DNA of 64,000 bases from Gigaspora rosea (taxonomy: Eukaryota > Glomeromycota > Glomeromycetes > Diversisporales > Gigasporaceae): NCBI GenBank assembly GCA_003550325.1, contig QKWP01000034.1, positions 270,021 to 334,020 of the forward strand, read 5' to 3'. Positions 1 through 12,483 of the stretch are shown here, piece by piece (the stretch's first letter is position 1; every line of letters begins with the position of its first letter). The notes under the pieces were generated by a model that was given only the letters and a program-made list of their open reading frames with translations, made no database searches and was not told the origin of the DNA. A program made the position numbers and the translations under genes.

Positions 1-1063
1 TAATAATAAAGTTTTAACTTCAAACAGCCCAATTTGTGAGTTTAAAGAATTTTAATATGTCTAAGCAGTTAAATTAAGTTATTCGAATTATGAATATTTA
101 CTATTTATTCTAATTTTGTTTACTTTACAAGTATAAAAAATAATTTATTAATTTAATACTTACAGGATGAATAGGCGATTTCAGTATGATAATAATACAG
201 TTATTGTTACTAATTTGTGCTATTGTATTTCGAAGTGAATAAAACATTAATCAATAACAAGTGGCGCGTAAGCGCCACCTGTTGAGCCAGCAATACAGTC
301 GTCAAGTGTACTAAATAAATGTAATTACTTATTATTTGTCAAGTTGGTCATAAATATCGATCTAGTTTTGAGAAAAAATTTTTTACTTATAAAATCGGCT
401 GGCCGGTTTTAGAAAAAATTGACTAACCGGGTTGAAAAATCAGCTTAGCCAATTTTTTTAATTTCGACCAGGATTACTAGGAGATATATTTCTCGCGAGA
501 GATATCTAAAAGCTCTCATAAAAAAATTAAGCTACTAATTTTTTTAAATTTTTAATATATTTTTTAAAATATAAAATTTTAGTACAAAAGAGTAAATCCA
601 ATCCATTAACTATGGATTATCAATTAACTAGTATTTATTTTTTATATATACAAAAGTATGCATATATGTGCAGATCTAATCAAATTTTTTAATAAAGCAA
701 TTTGCTCATATACATATTTTTGCATATATAAAACATAAACACTTGTAAATTTTAATAGAATTCAAGTTATAAATTTTATGATTCAAATTATTACAAAATT
801 TATTATTTTACAAATAAATATTCAAAATTTTATTACTAATAAAATTTAAATTCTTAATATATATTTGAAGAAAAATAAAAATAATTTAAGGGTAGAGAGT
901 ATATGATCATTTTTATATAGTTTTATATAGTATTTTGAACATTTCATATAAAATTGACATATGCTACTAATAAAACTTTTTTAAATTACAACTAATTTTT
1001 ATTAAAATTTTACAACATATAAATAAAACAATTTATTTATTGGTGTATATAATTTAGTGCATA
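1..1063. other. A/T-rich DNA without a gene
   Basis: I see no coding region or RNA gene here. The one notable item is a GC-rich hairpin at 261-278 (GTGGCGC, loop GTAA, GCGCCAC), with a perfect 7-bp stem in otherwise A/T-rich sequence. A loose CGGCTGGCCGG-type palindromic patch lies at 395-450 and resembles the motif-filled elements found further on, but no ends are visible. Confidence 0.6.
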
Positions 1064-1353
1064 TGCGTTGTAACGCACCCATCTGATAAACCAATCAGAT
1101 CATAAGATCAGGTGTAATGTAAAATCGAGAAAAAATAGTGATCTTTTAAAAAATCGCCTATGGCTCATAATTTTGCTTATGAAACCACTCTTCGTGCTCT
1201 AACAAAAAAAATTCCTTGCAAAATTTAACTATAAAAACCACCTTTCTCGCCTACACTATTCTAAACTCACCCTAACCCTAACTAAAAAAACGGGTTATTT
1301 TGGTTGGTTTGATATCATGTTACACCAAATCATATGAGGTGCGCTACAGCGCA
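1064..1353. mobile_element. MITE with hairpin ends and internal CCCTAA repeats
   Basis: The two ends are inverted copies of each other. Each begins with its own small palindrome, TGCGTTGTAACGCA at 1064-1077 and TGCGCTACAGCGCA at 1340-1353, followed inward by related sequence. The interior (1083-1300) is the reverse orientation of a dispersed repeat also seen near 8.15, 9.3, 10.05 and 35.1 kb; its hallmarks are a GATTGGTT-like end, TTTCATAAGC, AAAATTTTGCAAGGAA and two telomere-like CCCTAA hexamers at 1269-1280. No transposase is present. The target duplication is unclear. Confidence 0.55.
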
Positions 1354-3171
1354 CATGCGCAAAAATATTAAATTCTTTATTTATTATTATATTTTCAAAA
1401 ATTATAGTTGTATATATCACAAAGTTTTTCTGGGTTGGCTCAAATTTTTCTGGGTTGCACAGATCTCTATTCTGATTGGTCAATTTGCATAAATTTATAA
1501 GTTAGTTTTATTACCGTACTAAATTTTAATATCCAATTTTAAAAATTCATATCTCACTAAGTTTTTATAATTTTACTATCATTAGAATTAAAATATCCTG
1601 CTCTACAAACTCTTTTTAAAAATTAAAATTTTCATAAAATTAAATATAAAAACAATTTACTATTACAGTATTAAGTTTATATGTAATTTTAAAATAGTAC
1701 CCTCTACCCTTAAATATATTATTAAATTATTATACTTTAAGATTTATATATTAGAAATTATATACTTAACTAAAAAAAATTCTTTTTTTAGTTGTACAGT
1801 ACAATTAGGATCTATATACTATATACAGTAGTATAAATATTTTTTTTGTTGATTATTTTTTTGTATTAAACTTATCTAGTCTTTTTTGTCGCCTTTATTT
1901 AGTACTTGTTTTTTCTCTAGTATTGTTATTTTGAATACTTTATTCTAGCTAGTGCTTTTTTTAAAAATATTATATATTGGTGATATTGCTAGAAGTTATT
2001 GTATATTGGTGTTATTATTAAGAGTTATTGCATATTGAGCATACTAGTATTGTTGCTTATTGTTGTATTGCATATACCATTAGGCTATTCTTTGTTGTGA
2101 ACTGGTTTAGTTGTATATACTGGTATTGTTACTTGTTAGATAGTTTATTGGGCCTATTCAGGCTTTTTCAACAAGCCCAAGCCCGGCCTGGTCCGCAAAT
2201 TTTTGGGCTTACCTGGCTCATCCCACACCTACATGTAACCGATTGAGCTATTCTTTGCATCAAATTGTTAAGAGCTTAGATTAGATTCTTTAGAAACAGA
2301 GTTCGATAAAATGAAAAACGTGAATCAATTTACAGGTTTTCCCTTTCTGTCACTTAAAAATTTATATATAAAATTTAAAAAAAAAGAATTTTAGTATTTA
2401 TTGATAGTAGTTATCTTATATAATTTAGAGTTAGGGGCGTACCATTTATTATGTAAAATTTTTTACTTAGTAGCCACCTCTATCCATGTATAGTATAATC
2501 ATTTTATCTAATTCTAATTAATTAATATAATATATAGACGTGATCACTACCTCTGACCATGTATCTATAGTAAAAATTACGTAATAAATGGCATGCCCCT
2601 TAGGATAATGTAAATTAGATATAAGGTCCCAATTCAGTTCTCGTAAGGTTTTTAGAGGTTCTGAACATTTTTACTTAGACCCGGACCTTATTACTTAGTA
2701 TAATACGTACGTTTTATACAACCACTGGTGATAAATAGCAAATTCTAAAAAAAAAAGCTGGCCAGCTAGGTTTATAATTATATTTTCAGATATATATACT
2801 GTACAAACAAAATTTTATTTGTAAATTAAAAGTTTGAGTATAAAACCCAATTGTTGTATATTAATTAAAAAAATATTTTTTTTAATAATTTTAATATCGA
2901 ACTCTAGTTCTAACCTTGATATATTAACATTAAAGGCAACTTGTTTTGACAAACTTTAATTGGCGGTATATAGGGTTTTTATAATTTTCTTGACAATCAT
3001 TTCCGGGCCAATGTTAGCCGCCGGAAGAGAGCAGCTAGATTAGGTGGCAATGACAAATAATTATGGATAACTGATAAGTGCACAGAGTATCCAGGTTGTC
3101 CAGATTCAAACACAATATGAGTATGTAAGATCAAGATGATATTTGTACGTAATATACGTATGTTACATTTA
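1354..3171. other. Intergenic A/T-rich DNA
   Basis: No gene is supported. Short open frames such as the one at 2028-2246 have no recognisable protein features. A GGCC-rich patch with inverted GCCC and GGGC blocks lies at 2148-2220 and may be a remnant of a motif-filled element. Confidence 0.5.
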
Positions 3172-3324
3172 CAGCTGTTTTCATAAGTTCTGGGGAACTG
3201 AAAAATTGTTCAATAACCGAATCGATACGTAAGAATCAATGTTACCGCATTAACGGACATCAAAAACTTATTGATTCGGTTGTTGATAGTTGTCAATTGC
3301 TCCGGAATTTATAAAAAGCAGCTG
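3172..3324. mobile_element. Short TA-target MITE (CAGCTG-ended)
   Basis: The inverted ends CAGCTGTTTTCATAAGTTCT and its near complement are flanked by TA at 3170-3171 and 3325-3326. The size is 153 bp and it has no coding capacity. A TA duplication with ends beginning CAG is typical of Tc1/mariner-type transposition. Several relatives lie in the next 2.3 kb. Confidence 0.7.
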
Positions 3325-3919
3325 TAAGAGCAAAATAACTAGAATGGATCAATCCGATCCAGCCTCTAATAAGATCGGTCTATTACAGCTGTTTTCATAA
3401 ATTCTGGAACACCTAAAATTTCGAAATATCTTCGATCTCGTTCTAAGAATCACCTAACTTTTTCGAAAATTACTCTGCCATCCTTAGAACTTCGAAACAG
3501 AAATAGCAAAATAGTTTCTAGTGATCCTTAGAACAAGATCGAAAAACGAGCAAATTTTTAAATATCCTAGAATTTACGAAACAGAATACTTTTTGGTTCG
3601 ATCTAAGTCCTAAAACCAGTAATTACTGATATAACATTACAGTTGTTTTCATAATTTTTGGACCATCTAAAAATTTTTTCGTTTCCCGAAACCTTTTCAA
3701 TCCATTCTAAGAATCATCTACCTTTTCAGAAACTACTTAGCTGTCTCCGTATCGAAGGTACAAGCACAGAGAAATAGTTTCCGAAAAGGTAGGTGATTCT
3801 TAGAACGGGATCAAAGTGGTTTAGAGAAATGAAAAAATTTTTAGGTGGTCCAGAAATTATAATCGAAATATGCAATAAAAAAGTAATTATATGTAATATA
3901 TTTATAGCTGTTTTCATTA
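3325..3919. repeat. Diverged copies of the CAGCTG-ended MITE
   Basis: Left ends of the same family begin at 3386 and near 3640. Each carries the CAG(C/T)TGTTTTCATAA signature, but the partner ends are weak (for example near 3570 and 3850). The interval looks like several overlapping, decayed insertions. No gene is present. Confidence 0.55.
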
Positions 3920-4815
3920 CAGTTGTTTTCATAAATTCTGAGACAATTGATAAAAATTATTTCAGCTGAATTCGATAAGTTTTTGAATTCAGCGTCATTG
4001 AAATTGGATTTTCGGCATTACATTGTGGTGTTAGATACCAAATGATTTACTATTTAAAATTTTTGGAAAGTTTTATTAACTGTACGATTAGTATATAAAG
4101 ACTATGAAATATATAAATAATTATTAAATATGATTACAGTTTTAAAATTAAATTATTTTTATATCAAATAGAATAGTGTTTGTAGTCGATCATTATTTAT
4201 CGACTAGACTAAACTTAGCCGGCTAGGTCAGAGTTGATCTTTCTAAGCCAAGCTTCGGAAATTATCGGAGATTTCCTTCTTTTTGGAGTTTTCTAATAAG
4301 TGGATGTAATATAAACCACTGGACGGCCTAATTTGATTGGTTATTGTGATTTTTAATATAATCTAACATAAAAATCGACTAGGTTGATTTTTTTGAAAAA
4401 TCGGCTATATAAATCGACTAACGCAAATCGACTTGAATCGACTACAAACACAAAGTTACAGAATCGAAGTTACAGAATCGAATTTACGGAAGTTACATGT
4501 TAAAAAAAATATATCTGATATAGTTTTTATATATAAAATACGATTTTTAATCATTTTCGCAAAACGAATTAGAAAATATTACAACATAGCTTTCTCTCTA
4601 TACGCAATTTGCAAATTACAAAATTGGAATTGCTTCTCTAGAACTGAAGGTTTAAAATTTTAAAAATATTTAAAAATCTTTATTATACACGCTGCACTAT
4701 GATAGTAAATCATTTGGCATTCAAAACCCAAGCATTACAGTAATTCGATAACATCGAATTCAAAAACTTATCGAATTTGGCTGAACAGTTGTCCCAGAAT
4801 TTATGAAAGCAGCTG
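3920..4815. mobile_element. 896-bp TA-target element with a nested insertion
   Basis: The ends CAGTTGTTTTCATAAATTCT and its inverted partner at 4796-4815 are flanked by TA (3918-3919 and 4816-4817). The arms continue inward as inverted repeats: AAATGATTTACTAT near 4040 and its complement near 4705. This makes it a long fold-back relative of the 3172-3324 element. The central part is occupied by a different element at about 4174-4453. No transposase is visible. Confidence 0.65.
4174..4453. mobile_element. Nested hAT-like element with CGACTAG motifs
   Basis: The left end TAGTGTTTGTAGTCGA has a near-perfect inverted partner at 4438-4453. The interior is enriched in short palindromic motifs built on TCGACTAG and AGCCGGCT. 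The terminal signature (TAGTG) matches elements elsewhere in the window that have clear 8-bp duplications, but no duplication can be recognised here. Confidence 0.5.
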
Positions 4816-6897
4816 TAATTTGGGACATCTAGTAAAACTTGGCCGAATGATTATTTTGCTTATTCGATAAGTTTTTGATTTTCGGCAGTGATAAACTGTG
4901 ATTAGTAATGTAGCGATATATTTTTTGCGATTGTATTCAGAACGATACTATGTCCAAAATTAAGTTTTCGCATGAATACATATTCAGTATGTTTGGTGTA
5001 GTCTATACGAAAATTTATGGCGAACATTGTTCTTGCCAACCAACCGATCTTAACAAAAAACATAAAAAGGGTTCTGAATATAAAATAAACTTTCATAATA
5101 AATATATTACACGAAGAAGCGTAATAAGAAAAGGTGCGATATGATCAAGAATTTATTGACAGGACTAAAGAAAACATAACGCAAGCTATGATTAAAGAAT
5201 CAAACAACCGAGATTTTATTAATATTTATAATCAAGTTCAAATATCTATGTTATATAATTATATATATATTATAAAATATAAGTAAAAAAGAAGACAAGT
5301 ATGCATCAAATGAAAATATCGAAATAGTTGGTCTAACAACTAAAGAACCTTTAGCTCGTTTATAATAAACATTTTAAAATGCTAGCTTGTCTGAAGTAAT
5401 CTGAAGTAACTACAGAAATATCCAATTTGTCTAAATAACTGCAACTGAATCTAATACAGTACCAAATTATTTGAAGCACAACACATTATTATGTAATCTA
5501 AATAAAAAACTTATCGAATCGGCAAACAATGATTCGGTCAATTTTTTACCAGATGTTCTAAAATTAATGAAACAGTTGTAATTATTTATGAAGGCCTGGT
5601 TTCAAGATTGGAGACCTGGGAATTCGGTCTTTTATCTTACCAATTCACGAGAAAAAAGCTTTCCTTTAACGAAAAGTTTTTAACATTATAAAAAATGATT
5701 ATTTGCTATTGTTATGCGCAAGAAACTAATTCGTCTAAGATCGTGGAATGGGCCGTCACGTGATCGGGGGTTTATATTTATAGAAATATATATGACTATA
5801 GCGATCCAAATGGTTAACTCCAGCGAGAATATTTGATTAAAAATATTTATAATATATAAAATATATATATATTTAAATATTGCAATTGCTGTATATACTT
5901 GGTAATTAATTTCTAGTAAAAAATTAAAAGCCACATTTAAACTATGTATAACATAGTTTTGCATCTAAATTCTTATTGTTAATATTCCTACAAAGTAGTA
6001 GTCTCGAACAAGATTTACTTTTATTGTAATTGAGACCCGAAAAATGATCATGCATAACATTTGGACTATCTATTTTGGGTTTAGGTTTGAGTTTGTATCA
6101 GCCAAAGAAGTGATACTAACATGAAACTTTAATCAATGAACGATAGCGGATCGGGTGGAATTTTTGAATACATAGGGAAGCTCCGGTCCGTTCACCATAC
6201 AATCAGTCCCCTGAATAATACCACTAATGATAAGATCCGGGTACTATTCACCTATCTGGGTTAATTCTAGAATAATATAACTACATAAATTTCTTTCTAT
6301 CTCAAAATATAGTACCAAATTCAATTTAGAAAATGAAATCGCTTAATTAGACCCGGGATACTCGAGATACTGCACTGTGGATTCGAAGATCATATATCCA
6401 AAAGTTAATATCGCGATTATTAGCGTGATTTTTTACAAAGTAATCGATGTTTACATCATGCAACAGCGTTGAAAATTCAACAGTTTAGTCAAAAGAATGG
6501 ATAATCCATTTTTGTTGGCTATCCATAAAATTCTGGGTAAGATTATCCTGTTATTTTATGATTACCCGTGGCTAATTATTCTTGCTAGACTTTTTTACTG
6601 ATATATATATTCACTGTTGTCATAATGTGATTGCATATATCCCCGTGGACGTTGCCGCTGTGAATGTAGCCCGATCCAGTCTAGGTTTTTTAGTACATAG
6701 ACTTTTCTGTTTTAATTTAGATCCAAACTCGAAATTGAACGATTTAAAACTTTGAATATTCAAAATAGGTTTATGATTGATGACTATTATTTATCAATAT
6801 CTATAAATTGATACCTCTCGCTATAGTCACATGGTCATGTTCTTATTGGAATTTATATGCAATATCATTCATATCATTCTCAATCACTATCGTTATA
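4816..6897. other. Intergenic DNA with element remnants
   Basis: No supportable gene. A right-end fragment of the CAGCTG-ended family lies near 5560-5590. From about 5590 the base composition becomes noticeably less A/T-rich than the flanks up to about 8 kb, which suggests different-origin sequence, but I recognise no protein in any frame. Confidence 0.45.
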
Positions 6898-7069
6898 CAG
6901 TCAAACCTCTATAGTCACCTCCTCTATAGTCACAAAATTAATATACAATAGTTACAAATTTATTTTATATAAATAAATATATTATAAAAAATACCTCGAT
7001 ATTAGTCACACTTCTTTATAATCCCAGCTTTTTGTATCCCAACGGTGTGACTATAGAGGGGTTAGACTG
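6898..7069. mobile_element. 172-bp pogo/Tigger-style MITE
   Basis: The ends read CAGTCAAACCTCTATAGTCA and, inverted, CAGTCTAACCCCTCTATAGT, flanked by TA at 6896-6897 and 7070-7071. A CAGT(C/T)-R-ACC terminus with TA duplication is characteristic of pogo/Tigger-type elements. There is no coding content. Confidence 0.75.
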
Positions 7070-7778
7070 TATCAAGTTCACAGGGATTATTATTAATGTG
7101 ACTGTAGACAACTGCGGGTGTGAATATAGCGGGAGACAATTTTTAATCATCATGAATGAATTTGTATTAAATTGATGCGAATGAACCGTCCTTAAAAAAG
7201 AACTTGGATTCCGAGTTTAAATTGATCGGTAATTGAAGTCCTAATTTCAAACTATGTTGCCATAAACGTAAATTATTTATGGCAAATCTTAACGTGGTTT
7301 AAAAGATGCTGTAGCACTATAAACGGATATTGTAAAAATGGATGCTTAATGCTAAATTTGTAAAGATTTAATTGATACTTCGACTAAATTGAGAATGTGT
7401 TGATTCATTTGGTATTGACAATCATATTCTGGCACTGAACATTCGCGATCATCTTAAACTATATTACGCCATTTTACGTAAGTCTTCAGATAGTCGCTTC
7501 TCAGAATATTCGACACAAACAGTAATAATCCAAGCAGAATATTTCACTGAAAACTTATTTTTTGCGACAATTCCGATTTGTAATATTAATATCCTGATCA
7601 CGTTGGGGATTAGCGAAAACATGCGGATCAGGATAATCCCGTGATCTTGATATAGTGATTAATAATCTGTTAATCTGATATTCGTAAATTGTCACGTTAT
7701 TTGATGTACTTTAAATAACATTGTGAAAAGATTTAACGTTAAAAGAATTCACGTAACATAAATGCACAAATTGCTGTA
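7070..7778. other. Intergenic DNA
   Basis: No gene recognised. There is an imperfect palindrome near 7588-7655 built from TATCCTGATCACG and its partner CGTGATCTTGATA, plus GGATCAGGATAATCC. It may be a small MITE relic. Confidence 0.4.
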
Positions 7779-7982
7779 CAGTTGCCTCCAAAAGTTTGTC
7801 ACGGTTGCACGAAGAACATAAATTGATACAATTAACGACATAAATACAATATATACATTGCATAAATTAAAGCTTCATACGATGCTTTCTTTGCTGAACG
7901 TTGACCTTCATATATTCTCAATAGGATTCAAATTTGGCGATTGTGCTGGCAATTGAAGACGGTGGTATTTTCGCTTCTTATG
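7779..7982 (-). pseudogene. Tc1/mariner transposase remnant with one terminal repeat
   Basis: On the minus strand, 7982-7890 translates to a short stretch containing PAQSPNLNPIEN, the hallmark block around the last catalytic acidic residue of DD34E Tc1-type transposases. It is followed by a TGA exactly where family members carry Trp. About 110 bp downstream in transcription order, at 7779, the sequence CAGTTGCCTCCAAAAGTTTG resembles a Tc1 terminal repeat and is preceded by TA. The rest of the transposase and the other end are not recognisable, so this is a dead fragment of an autonomous element. Confidence 0.7.
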
Positions 7983-8139
7983 CTTTTGTATATCTTTTCG
8001 TGCAACATTGAAACGTTTGAAGGCAATTATACTTATAAAATTTTGAAAAAATGTACGTATCGCACCATGCGACACAATTATATATCACGCTTTATAAGTA
8101 CAGGTTTAACGTGAGATCAAAACAATAAAAAATAAACCA

Positions 8140-8420
8140 GTTTACTCCATTTTAATTTGGGTTAGGGTAAGGGTTAGAGTAAGGTATAGTTTATATCAAA
8201 ATTTTGCAAGGAATTTATTTTTGTTAGAACATGAAGGGCTGTTTTCTATACAAAATTTTGAGTATTGGTGATTTTTCAGTTTTTGTATTTTTTATGTTAC
8301 ACCTGATTCTGAAATTTGATTGGTTGGATGATAAATAAGAGTATCCTACTGTGCAATATATAGACAAATTCCAATTTATTTTATTTAAGTAATAAAATAG
8401 TTTTATCATTATTGGCAACT
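8140..8420 (+). repeat. Dispersed repeat with telomere-like hexamers, copy near 8.15 kb
   Basis: Starting at 8158 the sequence GTTAGGGTAAGGGTTAGAG is followed by AAAATTTTGCAAGGAATTT, a TTTTGTTAGAAC block, and TTTTATGTTACACCTGATTC with GATTGGTT. The same ordered blocks recur at 1.1-1.3 (inverted), 9.3-9.6, 10.05-10.27 and 35.15-35.4 kb. No coding capacity is convincing. Confidence 0.6.
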
Positions 8421-8522
8421 GTATTAATTGGTAAAACTAATTTTACTAGTATTTCTTGTTTTGTATTTACTGTTTTATGCTATATGCTTTTATTAATTAT
8501 TATAAAATGCACCTATAGTTAG

Positions 8523-8784
8523 GGATTGTGGCATAGCAAAAAAATTTGGCATGCCATAGGGCATGCCACTTAACAATTTTCATGCCAGTATACTACTCTG
8601 GCATACTAATAGCACACTATTATATCAATTCATTCAAATTTTACAAATTCTGAAATTTCCCTACAACCTTGTTCATATTTTATGTTCGTTGACTATCTAC
8701 TATTCCAAATTTTTTGACAATAGACATTTGCATATATTGATTACATATAAATAGCATGCCTATAACTGCTATACCATACTCCCT
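8523..8784. mobile_element. Inverted-repeat element with GGCATGCC motif
   Basis: The left end (GGGATTGTGGCATAGC) and the inverted right end (GGGAGTATGGTATAGC) are related. Close to the left end sits the palindromic pair GGCATGCC-atag-GGCATGCC at 8549-8568, and AGCATGCC recurs near the right end. The target duplication is not clear. It belongs by style to the motif-filled elements. Confidence 0.5.
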
Positions 8785-8801
8785 ATCTATAGTATTTTAC
8801 A

Positions 8802-9217
8802 TAGTGATACAAATCGAAAATCGAATTAATCGATTAGTTGTAAAGTTGACAACTAATCAATTTGAATTTTACAGACCAACTTAGTCGATTAATCGATTAG
8901 TCGACTAATCGATTAATTGATTGGCCAACTAATTGATTAATCGACTAATTAATCGATTAGTCAATTGGTCGTTTAATCAACTGATCATATAAGAATGTCA
9001 ACCCGGCTGTTTTCAGTTGCTACCTTATGTGTATTTTACCAAGTTTCGTTTATTCAATTAATCGATTGGTCAATCGATTAGTCAACTAATCGATTAATTG
9101 ATTAGTCGATTAATCGCCAACTAATCGATTAGTTGAATAAAATCGATTAATCGATTAGTTAGATAAAATAATCTATCAACTAATCGATTGAAAAATTTTC
9201 ATCGATTTGTATCACTA
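8802..9217. mobile_element. hAT-like element filled with TCGATTAATCGA motifs
   Basis: The ends TAGTGATACAAATCGA and its exact inverted partner (9202-9217) are flanked by a perfect 8-bp duplication, ATTTTACA, at 8794-8801 and 9218-9225. Eight-base duplications are the signature of hAT transposition. Both subterminal halves consist almost entirely of variants of AATCGATT and TCGATTAATCGA, leaving only about 60 bp of unrelated sequence in the middle. There is no coding potential, so it is non-autonomous. Confidence 0.85.
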
Positions 9218-9225
9218 ATTTTACA

Positions 9226-10466
9226 ACATAGGTAAATTAGATTTGCAAATTTGTATAACAAAAACAAAAAATAAATTTTTTAAAACAAAAAATAAATTTT
9301 AATTACTTTAAAATTAGGGTAAGACCTGAAATTTTATTGGAATATTAGTACTATATATACAAAATTTAGCAAGAAATTTTTTTTATTAGAGCCCCAAAGG
9401 TAATTTTATAAGCAATGATTTTTTAGAGAGGGAGGTAATAAAAAAAGTTAAAATTATATATAAAAAATCTAACTATATATATATTAAAGGAAGAAAAGGG
9501 GAATAAGTCTCTGATAAAAAAATAATTAGGTAATTAATGACACTACTCTAAATGTTTTTTAAAAAATAATTAAAAAAACTGAAATTTTATGTTACATCTA
9601 ATTTTAAATTTTGATTGGCTATTCTAATAGTTTTGTATAATATAGTGTAAACACCATAGATGCATTTTAGTAACTCAATTATTATTATTTTTAAATATTT
9701 TTTAAAGAAATAATTTATATATTGCATGTAGTATTTTATATTTTCACTGTCATAGCTTTTTTTGCCATGTTCCAAAGTCCCAATATTCCAGCATCCCAAG
9801 TGTATCAATTATATTCCAAGTCTTAATAATTAATAAATTAATTTAAAAAATATATATAATTATATATTTTTTTAGGTGCTGAACACCTTTCTAAAAAAAT
9901 TTAATTAGATTATCTTAATAAAATTTTAAGTAATTTCAATTTATAAAATTGTCACAAAATGTCACAAAATGTTCCAACTTATATTCCAACTGTTCTATGT
10001 ACAATACTGATTGCATATGCAATATTGTTACAATTAAAAAACTCATTTTTTTTATTAGTTAGAGTTAGGGTAAAGTAAAGATTGTGTATATGAGCAAAAA
10101 AAGATTTTATAGTAAAATTTTGCAAAGAATTTTTTTTGTTAAAATCCAAAGAGTAGTTTCATATATTTAATTTTAAGTTATAGATGATTTTTGACAAAAC
10201 AAACGTTTGTTTTGAATTTTTTGATTATGTAACATTATATTTGATATTGAAATTTGATTGGGAGAGCAATATATAAAACACATCACCGTGAAGCAATAAA
10301 TAAATTTACTCTTTTTCAAAAAATTTGTTATTTTTTTGCTTTTAAAAATTGTTCTAGTTTATTATTTTTTAAAAAATTAAAATATTTTTATAAAAATTTT
10401 ATTTTATTGAAATTAATCTAAACAGAGCACTTATATATTTTGTGCTCTTTATATATTAAGAACTAG
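9226..10466. repeat. Two more copies of the telomere-hexamer dispersed repeat, plus a diverged MITE
   Basis: Copies of the dispersed repeat lie at about 9300-9620 and 10040-10265; hallmarks include GGGTAAG, AAATTT(T)GCAAGAAATTTT, TTATGTTACA and GATTGG. Between them, 9760-10000 is a diverged inverted relative of the elements at 11470 and 36755, sharing TATATAATTATATATTTTTT and AGGTGCTGAACACC. No gene is supported. Confidence 0.5.
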
Positions 10467-10469
10467 TTA

Positions 10470-11235
10470 GAGGGCTTCCAGAAATTATGTAGTTTTTTGG
10501 TGGGTGGGATCCCGAAAATATCAGGTTATAATTATAATTCTGGTCAAATTTTTACAATTTTGGCCAAAAGTATAAAATTATAAAATTATTAATAATTATT
10601 GCTTTACTGAATCAATTTAGATGATTTAACTACCAAAATATTCGTCTCTCTAAGACGATTTTAACAAGTCCAAAATTGTTAAAATCTAATCACAAAGTCC
10701 CAAGATTATTCAACTTTTGTGTAATTATAATAGTAATTTTTTAAAATCACTAAGTAAATTTTTTTAATATTGAATAACTTTTGATTCACTAGCCCATTTT
10801 GGATAATTTAACTACTAAAATGTTCATCTCAGTTAGGTGATTCTAACAAGCCCCAAATCGCTAAATTTTAATTACAGAATTCCAAAATCAATAAAAATAA
10901 AACCAATAAAGATTTGTATTGTCAAACTAACAATAAAATCTTTATTGATTTTGGAATTCTGTAATTAAAATTTAGCGATTTTGGGCTTGTTAGAATCGTC
11001 TCACTAAGATGAACATTTTGGTAGTTAAATCATTCAAAACAGGCCAATAAATCTAAGTTATTTAATATTAAAGAAATTTACTTAGTGATTCTAAAAAATC
11101 ACTATTAAAATTACACAAAGGTTGAATAATCTTGGAATTTTGTGATTAGATTTTAACAATTTTGGGCTTGTTAGAATCGTCTCAATGGGACGAACACTTT
11201 AGTAGTTAAATTATCTAAATTGGTCTAGTAAAGCA
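10470..11235. mobile_element. TTA-target fold-back element, right end missing
   Basis: It starts after TTA with GAGGGCTTCCAGAAATTATG, matching the ends of the fold-backs at 57186 and 60812. The two halves are long inverted repeats around 10915, each carrying the unit TTTAACTACCAAAATGTTC followed by GATTCTAACAAGCCC. The matching right terminus is absent, so this copy looks truncated or diverged. TTA duplication suggests a PIF/Harbinger-type mechanism (inference). Confidence 0.6.
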
Positions 11236-11469
11236 ATAGTTATTATCAATTTCATAAATTTAAAACATATGAGAGTAGAGTGAACATAGATCATTTTTAA
11301 TAGTAATTATATTGTGATCATATGAAATCAGATGATCAACCAATCACGATTGTAAACAACATAGATTCAACCAATTAGAATTAATCATTTTTGTATAACT
11401 ACAAAAAATTTGAGCCAACTACAGAAAACTTTACAACATATAGAAGTATAATTTTTTTAAATCTATATT

Positions 11470-11721
11470 CAGTGTTGTCACTTGGACGTTTTTTGGACAT
11501 TTTGGACATTTTTTCAAATTAAAATTACTTAAAATTTTATTAAGATAATCTATTTTAATTTTTTTACCAATGAGTCCAGCACCTAAAAAAATATATAATT
11601 ATATATTTTTTTAAATTACTTTATTGATTAGTTAAACATGGGACATAGGCTTGGACGATTTTGGACAATCTTGGACGTTGAACAAAAAACATGGTATGGA
11701 CATGTCCAAGTAACAACACTG
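11470..11721. mobile_element. 252-bp hAT-like MITE with TTGGACA motifs
   Basis: The ends CAGTGTTGTCACTTGGAC and, inverted, CAGTGTTGTTACTTGGAC are flanked by CTATATT on both sides (7 of 8 bases of an expected 8-bp duplication). TTGGACA and TTTTGGAC repeats fill the subterminal parts. It is a sibling of 36755-37003, which has a perfect 8-bp duplication. Confidence 0.75.
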
Positions 11722-11969
11722 CTATATTTATTAAAATTTTACTATTATAAAAAAAGTATTTTGTACTACTGTATATATTATAAAATTTTTGGCTAAATTA
11801 ATAACAACTGTAAAAAGTTTTATTTGTAGCACATTTTTATTTTCTATATAAATCTCATTGTACCACTAAAATTATATAATAAATAATTTACATTCACCCT
11901 ACCCTTAAAAAATATAAATTATTTTTATTAAAATACTACTTGACTTCCTGAAGCAAATCTAGTTGACTA

Positions 11970-12288
11970 CCGTATATTCCCGAAAATAAGCTATGGTACC
12001 TTTTTTGGGCCAAAAATTACACAAAAAACAGGGAGTAGCTTATTTTTAGCATATAGCCATTTTTGAAAAATTGAAAAACGTACTAATAAAAAGTTGTCCA
12101 AATGACACCAAATTTTTACTGTAGGTGTATTTTGATGTGCTGAACAACTTTACTTAATTGAACTTTTAAAGTTTACTTAGTAAAAAAAAGTTTTATGTGT
12201 AGCAACTGTCAACGCGTTTTTTGAGATTTTTGAAAAAAATCAGGGGGGTAGCTTATTTTCAGAGTAGCTTATTTTCGGGAATATATGG
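11970..12288. mobile_element. 319-bp TA-target MITE, CCGTATATTCCC family
   Basis: The ends CCGTATATTCCCGAAAATAA and inverted CCATATATTCCCGAAAATAA are flanked by TA at 11968-11969 and 12289-12290. This is the cleanest uninterrupted copy of a family with further copies at 12376, 30630 and 36088. It has no coding capacity. Confidence 0.8.
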
Positions 12289-12483
12289 TAGTTTAGGCTT
12301 TCTTAGTATATTTGAAAAAATCATCAAATTGACTTTTGAATAATAATACAATACTATTATCTCTACTATTTATTACCATATATTTCCAAAAATAAACTAC
12401 CTTTTTTGGGGCAAAAATTATATGAAAAAATGTAGAGTAGCTTATTTTTGAATTGTTAAATTTTTTAAAAATTAAAAAACATA